Below, in pieces: positions 35,100 to 47,617 of a stretch of DNA of 64,000 nucleotides. The DNA is from Isoetes taiwanensis (lineage: Eukaryota > Streptophyta > Lycopodiopsida > Isoetales > Isoetaceae), in NCBI GenBank assembly GCA_021234155.1, contig JAJEKV010000053.1, positions 936,956 through 1,000,955 of the forward strand. The letters are read 5' to 3'. The notes under the pieces are model-generated. The model saw only the letters and a list, made by a program, of their open reading frames with translations. It was not told the DNA's origin and did not search any database. Each line of letters starts with the position of its first letter. The stretch's first letter is position 1. The position numbers and the translations under genes were made by a program.

Positions 35100-36299
35100 G
35101 TGAAGAACTGACTGACAGGATACAATGAAACAAATATTAACAACAATCATACTACATGCATCCGCTTAAGGCTCGCCTTTAGCATGTATAGATACCCATA
35201 TATGCATGGTCAAATGTAACTTTGTTCCTAAGTGGCACCCATTTTTGGACACACGAGAAGTAATTATAGCTAGGAGCTTTGCACATTATTCACAAACTTG
35301 TATGATGCAGAAGCAAAATGCTAATACTTAATAAGGAAGGAAGAACTTGTAGAAATGTCTGATTGAAAAATATCAATCAAATTTTGTGGAGTCTAAACAG
35401 TTTTGCACAGGTGGGGTAAATCTCTACATTTCCTTTTCAATGGTGTTGTAGATTGTTAGAACAAGAAGATCAACACCTGGTAGGCTCTGCTATTAAGGAC
35501 TTGATGTCTGCACATGCTTCAGGAAGGCAACATAACTATTACGGAGAAAACCTTTAGAGACGATGAGACAGAGACCATGCTACATGGATTCTCGCTCTGT
35601 ATACACAATTAGTTTTTGGTTATGACTACTTGTGCATATATCCTTATACAATTTCTTAGTAGGAGAATGCAATTTATTAGCACATAGACTACTTGTGCAT
35701 ACATCTTTATGGAAAGAATGCAATTTATTAGCAGGTTAATTGAGGTACAAAATTTGCTGAAATTCGAGTCTATCCACATGGCTTGCCATATCATACTTTC
35801 TTGAGGTGTCCATAACAATGAGGTACAAAATTTGCTGAAATTCTATTCTACCCACGTGGCCTGCGATACCATACTTTCTATATCACAAAAAATAATTCGT
35901 CGCGCAAAACATATATTTATACGGCCATATTGCTATGGTTTTAATATGTTTAGAGCATGTATTTAGTTTGACTATGGAGGGCGTATTTCTAGAGCGCGCA
36001 AGTACCGTTAACTTGCTTTATAATATTTGCTTATAACTACAACTATGGTTTCAGAGGTATCTGCTTTGATAGTACATGCATGGTATTTTTCCTTCTACTT
36101 TTACATGCGTGCCTCGAAATGAGCCCATTTTAGGACTCCTAACGACTTCCTGGGCTTGCTAGGGAGTCGAAAGAGCTACCATTGCTTGAGTGCAAATGGG
36201 GATTAGATTGAGGCCTGAGAGGCCGATTCAAACCCCCCCGTGAGCCCCAACCGGATGGACGATGGATGCGGGCCAGATCTTCGTAACTGCATTTGGTTG
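35100..36299. other. 3' flank of GPN1 and spacer
   Basis: AT-rich DNA. A short block (GAGGTACAAAATTTGCTGAAATTC) occurs near 35,743 and again at 35,820, giving a local 77-bp tandem duplication that includes a CCACATGGC/CCACGTGGC segment. No gene recognised. Confidence 0.5.
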
Positions 36300-37780
36300 T
36301 GGATTATCCTTAGCACTAGAGTGGTCGTGATGGACCAAAAATGGTCCATTTGCGTTGTTCACTTTAAAATTCATATAAAATCAATGGTACGAAATCTATT
36401 CAAACTCTTCCTAGAAGTTCATATATGGCAGTCACGGTCCACTAGAAAAATACCTAAAAATATATATACCTCCATTCTTGTAAGTTATGCTCTAGCAAAC
36501 TCGTGGGGTCAAGTACCAAAAGCTTCATTTTACATAAAGTCAAACCTGCCTCGACAAAACAATTTTTTCAAATTTTTTGATTATCATGATATTTTTCTAC
36601 AAAAATATAAGGAAAAGGACAAAAGAACCACATGTCAATCCCAAGTTCCGTGGAAGAAAGATAAGGCCATTCAAACATGACAGGATCAAAACTGTTTTCT
36701 GCCTCCTCAGAACCAATTATGGTTCCCAGAAGGCAGTTGTAGTTTAAATACAACAACTTTTACAAGGAAATACATTTTATGCTAATATTTGATATATAAG
36801 CAATTGACAAGTTTCTTCATCCCATAAAATGTTGGTCGGCCATTGAATTTGGCATTGGACTTTCACTTTTGATTTCAATTTTAGGTAACTTGTAATAATG
36901 ATTAATATTTCCCCATATAGAGCAAAACTTATTCTATGATGTCCTCTAAAAACTTATAGTATGAAAGTTCAAAATGATAATGCAAAAACAAGCTCATTAA
37001 AAACGCAAAAGACATTGTCACAAGAAATCAAGAAAGATTTCTGTACCTGAGCCCATTATTGGTCCATAGGTCCATTTAAAATCAATAACTTATGTTAATT
37101 GATCTGAAGTTGAATTTTGGGATATAAATAGCTTCTGATTTACTTTAGTAATGAAAATATTTGTTGATCATAACCTTGAGATTTGGATTAAACTTTATAA
37201 CATCAAATTCAAATATGTCTTCTATGTTTATTCTAGATTTATGCCTCGAGACGTGATTTTGAAAAAACACATTCTCAAAATGTCCTATGTCATGAAATCA
37301 ATGCAAAAAAATTCAAAGAAAAATATAGAATTTTATGACTATAAAAAGTCAAGTTAGAGTGTATGTGCAGTTCCACTTGCAGACCATTATTGGTCCACAT
37401 GACTAGAAGTTTAAAAATCAATAGAAGCAACATCTTAATCAATTTTGATCTCAACTTTAGAATATAGTTTATGTGTACCGTTCTCTATAGGGTAAAATTA
37501 ATTAGTTAGACGAGCTTGCATAATTTGAGGGCAATGTGTAAGCACAAACAACTGTGAATTTATGGGGTACCTATTCGCCAATTGAATCTACATGGACTCC
37601 CACTCACGCCTAAAGGTAAGAAACCATGGTATCATTATGGGGACAAAATGGATAGAGCTAGTGAGAGATATATGCTCTATACAATTGGTCTAGTTATGGA
37701 CCATAAATGATTTATGCTTAATTATATTATTTGAAAGGAAGGCCCCGATCATGAAAAATATAGTGTACATGAAAGGTCTT
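36300..37780. repeat. degenerate array of about 331-bp units
   Basis: Blocks beginning CATTATTGGTCCA lie at 37,054 and 37,385 (331 bp apart). Weaker copies of the same context (GGTCCAT, then AAAATCAAT about 30 bp later, then a TTTTAG/AACTT stretch) occur near 36,340 and 36,850, and an echo near 37,690 reads TTATGGACCATAAATGA. The units are strongly diverged. A 146-codon open frame at 36,240-36,680 crosses the left part and is not recognised. Confidence 0.5.
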
Positions 37781-38430
37781 AACATTATCCGACTAAAACT
37801 TTAATGCTTTGTAGCAAGAATGGATCGCTTTTATACTAGTAAAAATCAAGATTTTTTGCAAGGGCTAAAGCTGCCACACAAGAGTGACATTATCATTCTT
37901 GAAGAAGGAAATATTTGAGTATGTCAAGGAAAACTTGCCAAGGAAGTTCATCTCCTTCAAGACTTTTATTGTTCTTGAAGAAGGAAATATTTTGACAATG
38001 ACAAGACTTTTATTAAAGGGCATAGGGGGGGACACCGTGATAACAAATGGGTCAACAATGGCATTTCCAAGGAGGGAATTTTTGGAAACATACCTCCAGC
38101 CTTGGCAAGGTCATAAGAAACAAAGTTATGCAGAGGGATGACATTGAAGAGTTCTGCTACGAGGTTGAGCTCACTGATAGAAAATGGCAGATCAAATGCA
38201 CTCCTGTGCCAGCCTCTTTGATAGTTCTGGATACGCGAAGTCTAACTCCAATGTGGTACAAATCGACACTGTCAAATTTGGTGGAAATTTTAGCCTCCTA
38301 TTACGCCCCCGTAAATAACAATTTCGCCAGAGGGCCTCTTCAAGGTCATTACGCCGCTGCCTCGAGGCCCTACGGGGCGGAATGCCTCCCTTGCCATTGA
38401 TTACGTAGTACTTTATGGGCGTCCAATATA
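37781..38430. other. unassigned coding-like sequence
   Basis: Two overlapping plus-strand frames (37,884-38,141 and 38,047-38,400) read as protein-like, and the second contains CYEVELTDRKWQIKCTP. A short direct repeat (TTCTTGAAGAAGGAAATATTT) occurs near 37,897 and again near 37,971. I do not recognise the product. Confidence 0.35.
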
Positions 38431-38510
38431 CTAGAAAGCTCATGTATGCTTCTTTTTCATGGGTACAGCACTGGAAAACTCACGTATGCTTCTTTTTCAT
38501 GGGTACAGCT
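38431..38510. repeat. 40-bp tandem duplication
   Basis: Two copies of a unit with ATGCTTCTTTTTCATGGGTA lie back to back, 40 bp apart, differing at a few bases. No function is apparent. Confidence 0.85.
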
Positions 38511-38863
38511 TTTCGGTGGGCTTTTTTCGCATAAGTGGTGTCGATTTTGGCATGGGTCGGCAAAGTCGGTGTGTGTTAACAATCACTACGGGCTTTACTA
38601 CAAACAACAGATATTTGGCAAAAACAGATCATGCACGCTCAATAATGAATGACAAAGGATTTATGTATCTTCTCTTAGTTCGTTCTTCTATAGCGGATTT
38701 TGTGTGGAGTGCGGAATTCGTTGAAGAGGACCAGACCGAGATATGGAGAATGCTTTGGATTTGAAGATGCTTTTTCACAAGCTACGCTTGAGATACTACA
38801 TTGAGAACGGACTTTGATAAAATTTTCTACTCTAAAACTACAAGCTACATTGGGACGCCCAGA

Positions 38864-39303
38864 TTTAGAGTCCGGATGTGGTATTTTCTGACTTTTTGGT
38901 GGTATTTCTGGACATCCGTTATCCGCCAGGTGGTATTTCCGGCTTAAAAAAGCGGTATTTCCAACTAAAAAGAGTGGTATTTTCGGCCAAAAAGTGGTAT
39001 TTCTGGCCAAAAACCAAGTGCGAAACTGCACGACAGAGCTGAAATCTTTGGTCGGATTGTTCTTGCAGTTCTATGGGCAGCTGGACCTGCTTCAAAAGTC
39101 CTTCTAATCACTTTGCTTGCCTCTTTAATGTTGGTTTGATAAAAAGAGGAAGTGATTTGAGCTCAAATAGAGCCGGATTGATCCAAATATGCCCCCAAAA
39201 TAGTTGGTTCTGGGCTTGAAATTGCGAAGTGTACAGTGGCTGATAATGGGTGGCCAGAAATACCACAAAAAAAGTCCAAAAATACCACATCCCGGACTCT
39301 AAA
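38864..39303. mobile_element. non-autonomous inverted-repeat element (MITE-like)
   Basis: Left end TTTAGAGTCCGGATGTGGTA and right end TACCACATCCCGGACTCTAAA are inverted copies, and the similarity continues inward for about 60 bp (GTGGTATTTCTGG against CCAGAAATACCAC). The 440-bp element has no coding capacity. The motif GTGGTATTTC recurs six times in the left 140 bp and twice, inverted, at the right end. The superfamily is not assigned, because no clean target-site duplication is visible. Confidence 0.75.
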
Positions 39304-42300
39304 AACGGGGATCCGCTACACTGGCTTTACAAGGATCCATCAGTAGAAAAGCTCTAATCATCCATTTCAAAAGCTTTAATTATCAATTTCGTTTTTGAAC
39401 ACAAGCTCATTGTCTTTGCAAGTATGGATCGGGTTATCTTTGTATTATTGGCAAAAGCAAGCTCCAATATATTCTGGTTTATTCCTCTGAAGATTAGTGA
39501 TTCACGTGCATGCTGATGCTGCCCTTTGATGTGTTGATTCACGCCCCGTAAAGTATGAGTTAGGTTTGGTGGACTTTCAAAAATCCATTAAAAAGACATG
39601 ATGTTCCAATTTACTGTTGTGCATAGGTAAATGGGCTTTGTGCTCCATCAAAATGAACCAAAATATATTTTACTCAATGCTTATCCACCATTCCAAAGCC
39701 ATCTCATGTTCTGGGGCTTCCTCTATGTTCTGATCTGAATGCCATGACTATATTGTATCAATACAATTTATAGGGCCTGCAGATTTGCAAGGATGGCAAG
39801 TGGATTGCTATCTAGCCCAGGCCTGACTGCCCCATCATTTATGTGGGGGATATATTTCAATTGTATATCAGATCATGTCAATATGCAAATGTTTTTAGCA
39901 GATGATGAACATCCTCTTCAATACAAACCATTCACATGAAAATCATATAATGCTACGCGCTGCCATATCCAGGCCAAAGGCAAGCACCATATTGATGTTT
40001 TTGCGAAGATTGATCTATCCTAGGTAGAAATGCTGCAATTCAGATTGAAACTAGGATATTGATGATTCTAGAAATGAGAAATCAGTAACCCTGGATAGCA
40101 TTGTTCAATTCAATACAAAAGTAGCAAAAGTATATTGTTTTCGATCAATGCAGTTGTTTTTCTGTCTACTTATTGGCGACCCTGTATGTTAATTCTGCAT
40201 ATTGATACTGGTTTTGTTTGCAGCTTGTGCATCCTGCCCACTTGTGCTTCAAATTCCTTGACGACGTGTTGCTATAAGAAGGAGGAATATGTGAAACCTT
40301 GAGCGTAGGTTAGCAATACCAGAAAATGCCACTTTGCCTATGCCATACTTAGAGCCGGCATGGAAGAGTAATGGCACTTGAAGGCAAGTAAAAACTGCAA
40401 ACTGGATATATATTCTGCAAATTATCAAGATTAGATTAGCATGCCATGTCAAATCATGTGTACATAGAAAGAACATATAAAGTATAGCATAGTTGGATTT
40501 TGTTGACAAAGTCTTTTGAAATGTTGGAAGTGTTTTTATTCAGTTGAGGCACCATTGCTCTTTTTCATTGCTCTTCTACTTGTGAGGACTGGACAAGGAG
40601 TATAGGTTACAGTTGTTTTTGCTAAACTCTGACTTGGATGCTGGGGAAAATATATTTCAAGTCTTCTCATGAGTCTCGAACTTTTCCTACCTCTTTCATA
40701 GACCTTCAAGATTGTTCGGACTCTCTCTTTCATTGACCTTCAAGGTCGTTCGAATGAGTCCATTTGCATTGCAAGACCGTACTATTTAGTGTATAACATA
40801 ATCAAAATGCCATGTTAGAATTAACAAAAATAGTGATTGACTCTATTTCTTCAGGGAATTATATAATCTTCTTGGTCAGTGGATGAATATAAATAAAGAA
40901 GAGAAAAATAAAAGCAAGGATCGCATAACGCGAAATGTCGATGTACATTTACAAAGCGCGTATGCATTTTTGCATGGTAATCCACGTATTGTTGAGTGGC
41001 AATTTTGCAAATATCATCCTCTTCAAATATTTATTTCTCGCTTTTTTTTCTTTTTTCCTTGGCGATATACTGGATTTATTTTGAAGCCTATAGTTCTATA
41101 TATTCATTTTGTATGAGTGTTGCTTCGGCTGTGTAACTCCATAGCCACCCCTCATTAATGGTAGCATTCTCACCCACCAGCCTATGGATATATATCCTTC
41201 CATCGGCATGCCTTCATTATTCTATTATTTTTTAAGTGATGAAGTATAAAAGCAATGTAGGACTAGAAGTAATGGAGATAGAGATTGAGCATTGGATTGT
41301 AAGAATGAACCACGGAAGACGTTGAATGGGCAGAGCTGAAACGTAAGAAATCCTTAGAGTGAAATTTTGGATAATAAGAACATGGCGTGTAACGCACATT
41401 TGCTTGGCAAGAATTAATTCCCCCCATGCCTATCTCAGGAAATGATTCCCACAAAATCTGCATCATTAAATGCTTGATAATCAATGCTAGTACATGTCCT
41501 ATAAAAATTGGCCACGTGAATGGCAGATAAGCACGTGCTCTCCTCCCGTTGCCACATAATACTGATTTCCACGAAAAAAAAAAAGGGACCTTTTCTTATT
41601 TGTTGTCCAAATTCCACATGGATTTCCTTAATCCAAGTTATGGTTTATTTGTTTGTTCTGTCCCATGGCCCTTTGTTGGTCTCAGTGGATGTTAAAATAC
41701 TATCCATCTACCTATCTATCTATCTATCTTCTTATGATACATTATTATTATTTCTCATAAAAGTGAGGAAAAAATCCAACAATACCGGAAACATTCATTC
41801 CCCCTTTTTTTTGTTGTTTGCTTTCTCTGTGGTTCTGGCAATGTCTTGCTTTTCGTGTGATGGCAAAATGCCTCTTTTTTTTGCAAAAAACCAGGCCCAA
41901 TGTTCAAGTAAGCAATCTCGAAATGGTTGGGTCTGTATTTAGATTGAGAAGTGCATTTTGGCCATTTGTGGCCTCGGGTATTTTAGCTTGGTATTTGGGT
42001 GATTGCTCCGCAACATGGTTGAAATGTATGCAAGGTGCAACAATCAGTGATATATTTAAGATGTAGCTAATAAGAGTGCTCTTTCAAGCTTCCAAGCTTT
42101 GCATGCATGTCTACATGGACATTGGAGACCAACTTGAATCCTCCCCTATTGCACCTACTTCACAGATTGCCTTTAAGATACTTGAACATGTGGAGTCATG
42201 CCTGCATACTGAAATCGAATAGGACTGTCAGACCATATTTCCACCCGCGGCATTGGCATCAAGGTAATAAACCTAGGAATTCTTTTCCACTTACACAAAA

Positions 42301-42430
42301 AAATAACGTTAGTTTTATTCACTTGTTGATATTATGTGTTCGACATGGACACAAATTGGAATAAAATTGCACATTCCATGACATATTCCAAATCAATGGC
42401 AATAACAGGTTCATTGGAGGAATTTAAGAA
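39304..42430. other. spacer, no gene recognised
   Basis: AT-rich DNA with small local repeats: a two-copy block around GACCTTCAAG at 40,700-40,755 and a (CTAT)n run at 41,707-41,729. Open frames up to 140 codons (41,520-41,942) are of low complexity and unrecognised. The right edge is the 3' flank of the HAD hydrolase gene. Confidence 0.45.
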
Positions 42431-45400
42431 TTATAAGATTCGAGCCGCAATGTCTTGGAAAGATTTCACATCGCTCTTCCACAGCCTGGTTTCATGCCAG
42501 AATTAGTTGTATTTGAAGGAAAAAGTTCATGAAAGATACAGCATACCATGCCTCGATTCCAATAGCATTTGCACCTTGCTTATCAGCGATAAGATCATCT
42601 CCAACATGAACAACTTCATTAGGTTGCAGATCAAGTTGATCTAGAAATATTGTTAGGAAATTACAAATTAGCCTATTTGTATTAAAGAACGCTAACAAAT
42701 CTGACTTATTTAGTTCATGCTATCTTATGCACAAATTCGTCAAGTTGAATTATTCACAATTCCAAACCTAAAACCATATGCACATTTTCATGCTGTGTTA
42801 TAACTGGAAGTCAGAAGCAAGATTGAAAAAGAAGGCCCTTCTCAAGGAAGCTGAGAGTAAATAAGGTTGGCAAACATCAAGAAGCATATCAGATAAAAAT
42901 AAACAAAAATCAACAGCAGGTAGATAGGCATACAAATGACAAATGTGCAGGCTGGTAAAAAATAAACAATTTCAACAAAGATGTAAGCTCTGTTTTAATT
43001 GCCAGCAGGGCTTCCACCTGCAGCATGCAAGATTTGGTCTCTAGGATTGTGTATTCTCCCTCAGGACGAGATGCCACAGCTTACAAAATACTCAGGCATA
43101 AGAAAAATGCAATTTATCTCATATATGTAGCACATTGAATAAATGCTCCGTGCAACAGAATCTTGTTTTTTTAATGCCTTTGTATTATGATACGTGGGCT
43201 TGCCCCTACATAATTACAAACTTACTTTTAAATACACCCTGCCAATTTTCAAATTAATTGTAACACTTTTGTAACATCTAAAAAAAGTTCCAATAACTTC
43301 CATAGCCATTACTTACTTAATGCTACCTCAAAAATCTCTCGTGCAGGCTTTTCGTATCCAACCTCAGATGATATTATTACCGCATCAAATCTAGGTGAAA
43401 ACAATCGTAAAGTAATTATCACCATGAAACAAACATAAAATGCAGATCATTTTAAAACCCTATCAAAACAAACAATATGAATTTGCATCAAATGATATAT
43501 TGAATGCCTTGAGTACTCTCTTGTTTGTATAATAATGGCGTCAAAAACATTATAAACGAAGCAGCGCATATCATATGAATTGCCTCTAGAAATAATAAGT
43601 TAATGATAAAAATATTAGCAACTTGAAATTTCATCCCAATAAGTCAAGACTTACAGGCAAAGACATTGAACCAGGTACTTTGGGTAATGCTAGGAAGCAT
43701 CCAATTTTTTATTGTCGACCTTAGGTGTCTAGTTGTTGTCGAGCTTAGATGAGTAAATGCATGCATTTCCTTGCAAGTACAAGCCAGAACAAGAAACAGA
43801 AGAGAGCCAGAACAGGAGAAGATAAAAATAAAGAGCAGAGCGGCCCGGGCATCTTTGACTGCATATCATCCATTAGCTGAGCTTGTGAGGTAAGCCTTCT
43901 TTGTACCTTCTATTTAAACAAGGCACATAAGAAACCTTCATAATTAAAATTGTCTCTCCAACTGAGTCAAATCAAAGATTCCTATCCCATAACTACGCCT
44001 TACTTCTAACAGCTTAGAACTCAGACAGAAAGTTTATGATTTTGAGAGGAGAAAGTGACTCTATTCTTCATGATTACTATCCCACTTACGCATCATCATT
44101 CAACATTAAGTGAACTTACAAATTCTTTATTTGCAATTCTTGTAGAACCCCTCGTAGTCGAGAGTCAAAATTTGAGACAACTGCCACCTTAACTGTCAAA
44201 TCAACAATGGAACTTACTAGTAATGACAAACAGTTCAAAAGAATTATTAAATAGCATAAACCAACATGCCTCCAGCAGTCCGGAGTGCCTTCAAGACATC
44301 TGGCGCACCTTCGGCTATTCTCCATGCATCACCTTTGGCAAAGTGCTGTTCATTATATCATTACTCAACATGGCATTTGGAAAACCATTAAAACTAGACA
44401 AGAAAGCATTTTTGTGACTAACATTTTCAGTGGAAATGTTGCACATATTTAAGCATCAACTTGCTGCTAGTAGAACTAATAAAACATTTAGCAGCATGAG
44501 GAATATGTCAAATAAGCAAGAAAATTGTTTGTCTGCAGCAGCACAGGCCCCACATGCCCCCTTCAGCATATATCTGTGTGTTATGAATATGCCCTATGCA
44601 TGTTACAAAGGGAGCAATACAAAGAATCATAGCTTTTGTTGCTTGAATTAAGGATCAAATCCAAGAATTGGACCAAGGTCTTGCATTAGATATACTTGGT
44701 TGGTTTGTATATAGTTGCACATATAGACATCATTTAACAACAACAGGTGTATACAGCAGAACTGAAATGGTCTATGTTCCCCATAAACTATCCAATCCAG
44801 ATATACACAAAAAAAAACTCCTTGAAGACACAGAGAATGAAATTGCCATGCTAGCAAATTGTTCGTTATCAAAGATCACTCCTTCTCCAACAACAAAGCC
44901 CGTATAGTAAGAAAGCCAACCTAACATTATAGTTGCATTTGTGATGAAAGCATTCAATATTGTGGTCCACATCAGAAAGATGGAGCATTTATTGCATTTA
45001 AATCTGACAATGCAAAAAAAACCATAAACAGGGGTGATTTGGCTTTAGCATGTCGGCCAAATAGAAGGAATGGCTAATAGCATGATGTGAATAGAAGGTT
45101 CCTGTTACCATTCATCCCCCCTGACAAAATAAGATATAGAACACTTCAAGAATTAAAAAACTACCTGGTACAACTCCTCAAAGTAGGCGTTATTATCAAA
45201 ACCAGTTGCCAATGTCACTGCAAACCTCCAAAACGGCCTCCCATCACCCTGAAAAGATTCTTGCTTTCATGTAATTTAATGGACGTCTATAGAACGAAAA
45301 GCATCATACTTGATAAAGTGTGGGACGGTGAAAATTACAAATGCTAGAACATGCAATTGTAATTTTGGGAAATATAGATGTCAATAAGAACAAAACCTTC

Positions 45401-46331
45401 TGAGATATATCATGTATACATTAACCACAGCAAATACATTAACCAAGGCTTAAAACTGGCAGTGCGTAACAAGGGACAGGCTCCCGTTGATGTTTAGGAA
45501 ACAAATTCTTAAAACAATTTTCTATTTCCAAACAGAGAGGAAAACACTACTTTTAAAGCTTTCATGAGCTATAACTTGTAGATATATATTTCACAAAAGT
45601 TAGACTAACCTCGTACCGTAGGCGTTCCGGCCATGGTTCAGCAAAAGCTTTTTTGAACCCTTTTTTTATCTCGTCTGCAGTTCTCTGAAGACCTAGTAGA
45701 CACATAAATCACATGAATCATGACATGAAGATCAAACTGGGCTTGGAATTCTAAGTAATGCTAGCCAAGCTACGATGTGAAATAAAAATAATACGTTTAG
45801 TCGCACAGTAAGAAGTCAGAAACTAGTACCAAAACATAAAGAACTGGAGTCAGAAACTAGTACCAAAACATAAAGAACTGGTATGTGAAAACATACCATA
45901 CTTTTTCCCAATAGAAGCATAAGTCTCAGCCACGGGGCAGGTTGTCTCTAGTAGTGTCCCTCCAATATCTAAAAGAAGACCTCTATAGCACGGGTCTTCA
46001 GCAAGAATGTTATTAGAACCTCTAACAAACAACCACACTGGCAACAAAATAGAGAATTTTGATGGGACGTTGCACCATTGTTTTATGGTTCCTACAGTGT
46101 AAAAGAAGAACACACACAGAAAAATTGCACAACAAAGAAGAAAACCAAGTTCTTTTCAGGCTACATTTTCATACTGCAAGCACCATTCAACTAGAGATTC
46201 TAAAACTCACGAGAAATTATCTGGCAACACTTCGAACAGGAAAATACTATGCACCTGAGCGAGAAGAACAAGCATAGAATCGACTTGAAATGGGCTTCTG
46301 GTTTAAAGGAGCACAGCCGGTTGATCATCAT
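42431..46331 (-). CDS. HAD-superfamily hydrolase (HDHD3-like), nine exons
   Basis: The predicted product is a 246-residue haloacid-dehalogenase-fold hydrolase, probably a phosphatase of unknown substrate, resembling the plant protein family that includes Arabidopsis At2g41250 (from memory). Exons on the minus strand: 46,331-46,255, 46,021-45,897, 45,692-45,610, 45,248-45,165, 44,345-44,270, 44,192-44,120, 43,390-43,317, 42,640-42,547 and 42,485-42,431. They sum to 741 bases, exactly in frame, ending TAA. Motif I is DIGGT (Asp44; the usual second Asp is Gly), motif II VSNFD (Ser155), motif III GYEKP (Lys187) and motif IV HVGDD (Asp212, Asp213). The cap region with FAEPWPERLRYEGDGRPFW lies between I and II. 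Loss of the second motif-I Asp is common in this subfamily and makes strong phosphatase activity doubtful. Intron 5 has a GC donor. The first exon encodes a short basic/hydrophobic N-terminus and is the least certain part. Confidence 0.9.
44193..44269 (-). other. GC-AG intron in the HAD hydrolase gene
   Basis: The exon ends GGAG and the intron begins GCATGT instead of GT. It closes with TTGACAG, 77 bases in all. The exon join restores TAGVKVAVVSNFD in frame, which fixes the boundary. GC donors make up a small minority of plant introns. Confidence 0.8.
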
Positions 46332-46930
46332 CGCCCGGCTTGTTTATGGTCTCATACCTGTTCAACATGTTGAAGTATCAATGCGAAATGTTTAGGGGTG
46401 TAGATTTTAGATTTTGGTACACTTTGGGTATAGTGTGCACCATCATCTAACACATGAGTTGGGCACATTAAAGTTGAAAAAAAAAAAGAGGAGACCTTTT
46501 AAAAAATCTACATTTCGTATAGCCTTGCACAATGATCGTAAAACAAGATGCTATCCCACAAAAGGTTGCCCTATGGAATTGGTACTAAAAGAGCAATGAG
46601 AAAATGAATATGAACTCTTGTTGTTGTCCCTGAACAAAAGCAACCCCTAAACAAAACACAAAACCACACATCTAATTAAGCACTACTGTTGCAATAGCCT
46701 TGTGCAACATCTGTGCAAATTTAGCAACAAGAAACTACAGCCAGCATATATCTTGAACCTACATTTAGCACTTGTCCTAAGGCCGTCTATGCAAACAGTA
46801 GAAACAAGAAGGCCTGCCATTAATGTACATATCATCATAATCTATAATATCATAAAAATATATTGCCATAAGAGAATAGCAAAACCTGAGGTTTGTTCAC
46901 TCTTGCATTTATCTCATCTCCCTTAACCTC
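46332..46930. other. 5' flank of the HAD hydrolase gene
   Basis: Upstream region on the minus strand. No TATA box or other core element could be assigned with confidence. Otherwise AT-rich spacer. Confidence 0.4.
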
Positions 46931-46978
46931 TTGGTTCCATGATTGGTCTTCGTGGACGTTAAAAAATCTATTCTATTC
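46931..46978 (+). mobile_element. solitary RTE-like LINE 3' end
   Basis: GATTGGTCTTCGTGGACG followed by a TTAAAAAATCTATTCTATTC-type end matches the tail of the LINE at 28,407-28,498, including the start of its (TTCTA)n run. Only about 48 bp remain. Confidence 0.75.
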
Positions 46979-47378
46979 GATAACCTACAAAAATTTCAAT
47001 TTTTCTATTGTTTTTCCATTCTCATCCTTAGATGTCAAAGTCTCTGAACCTACAGAACTTTCTCCACTTCATATTTTTCCAATGCCACCATTCCCATCCT
47101 TAATGATGATGTCAAAACAACCAAAGATATGAAATGAGATCTTAATACATCCATTACAAATGGCTCCAAAGCAATCAAATGCTTCAAGAAAACGAAATTA
47201 CCCTAATAATTTCATTTATTCCTGTGATGCACAAAGGCATCTGGACAAAATATCTACAAAGGAGTGCTACTCTATATTGAACCGTATACAAACATCGCCT
47301 TTAACTATTTTGTGAATTACCAAAAGATAAATCGGGCCAGTTAAGGCCATAGAAAAAAGAATACAATAATACTACTAC
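46979..47378. other. spacer
   Basis: AT-rich DNA between the LINE tail and the HIR gene fragment. No recognised feature. Confidence 0.4.
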
Positions 47379-47617
47379 CTTTTCAAGTTCTTCCGATATA
47401 GATTTGGCAACCTCTTTTTGCTCAAACACTTCATTTATCGTTAATCTTGGCATGCACAATTGCGAGAATGAGTTCAAAAAAGAGCCAAGCAAAATTCTCC
47501 ACTAATATCTAAAACATACCATCAAATACATAAGCTTGTATATGCTCATTCGACCTTTGAAGTTCATAAAAAGCATCATCAACATGATATTGAATGTAGA
47601 GAAATCATATAGTATCA
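47379..47617 (-). pseudogene. hypersensitive-induced reaction (HIR/SPFH) gene fragment
   Basis: HIR proteins are membrane-microdomain SPFH/band-7 proteins linked to plant immunity. Minus-strand exon 1 piece (47,617-47,520) reads IQYHVDDAFYELQ and IQAYVFD, ending at a GT donor. The next piece (about 47,466-47,379) reads PRLTINEVFEQKEVAKSI and SEELEK, ending at another GT donor. In HIR proteins these two blocks are adjacent (AFYKLSN...IQAYVFD then VFEQK...A...ELEK). One residue is missing in the VFEQKN-E region, and the segment just after the first intron is altered. No other HIR exons are visible, so this is a fragment. Confidence 0.75.

Noticed and set aside
36240-36680. 146-residue plus-strand open frame beginning near a CCCCCC run
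   Set aside because: No family resemblance, and it overlaps degenerate repeats. It is kept only as an unassigned frame.
41520-41942. 140-residue plus-strand open frame
   Set aside because: It spans poly-A, a CTAT microsatellite and poly-T runs. The composition is low complexity and no domain is visible.
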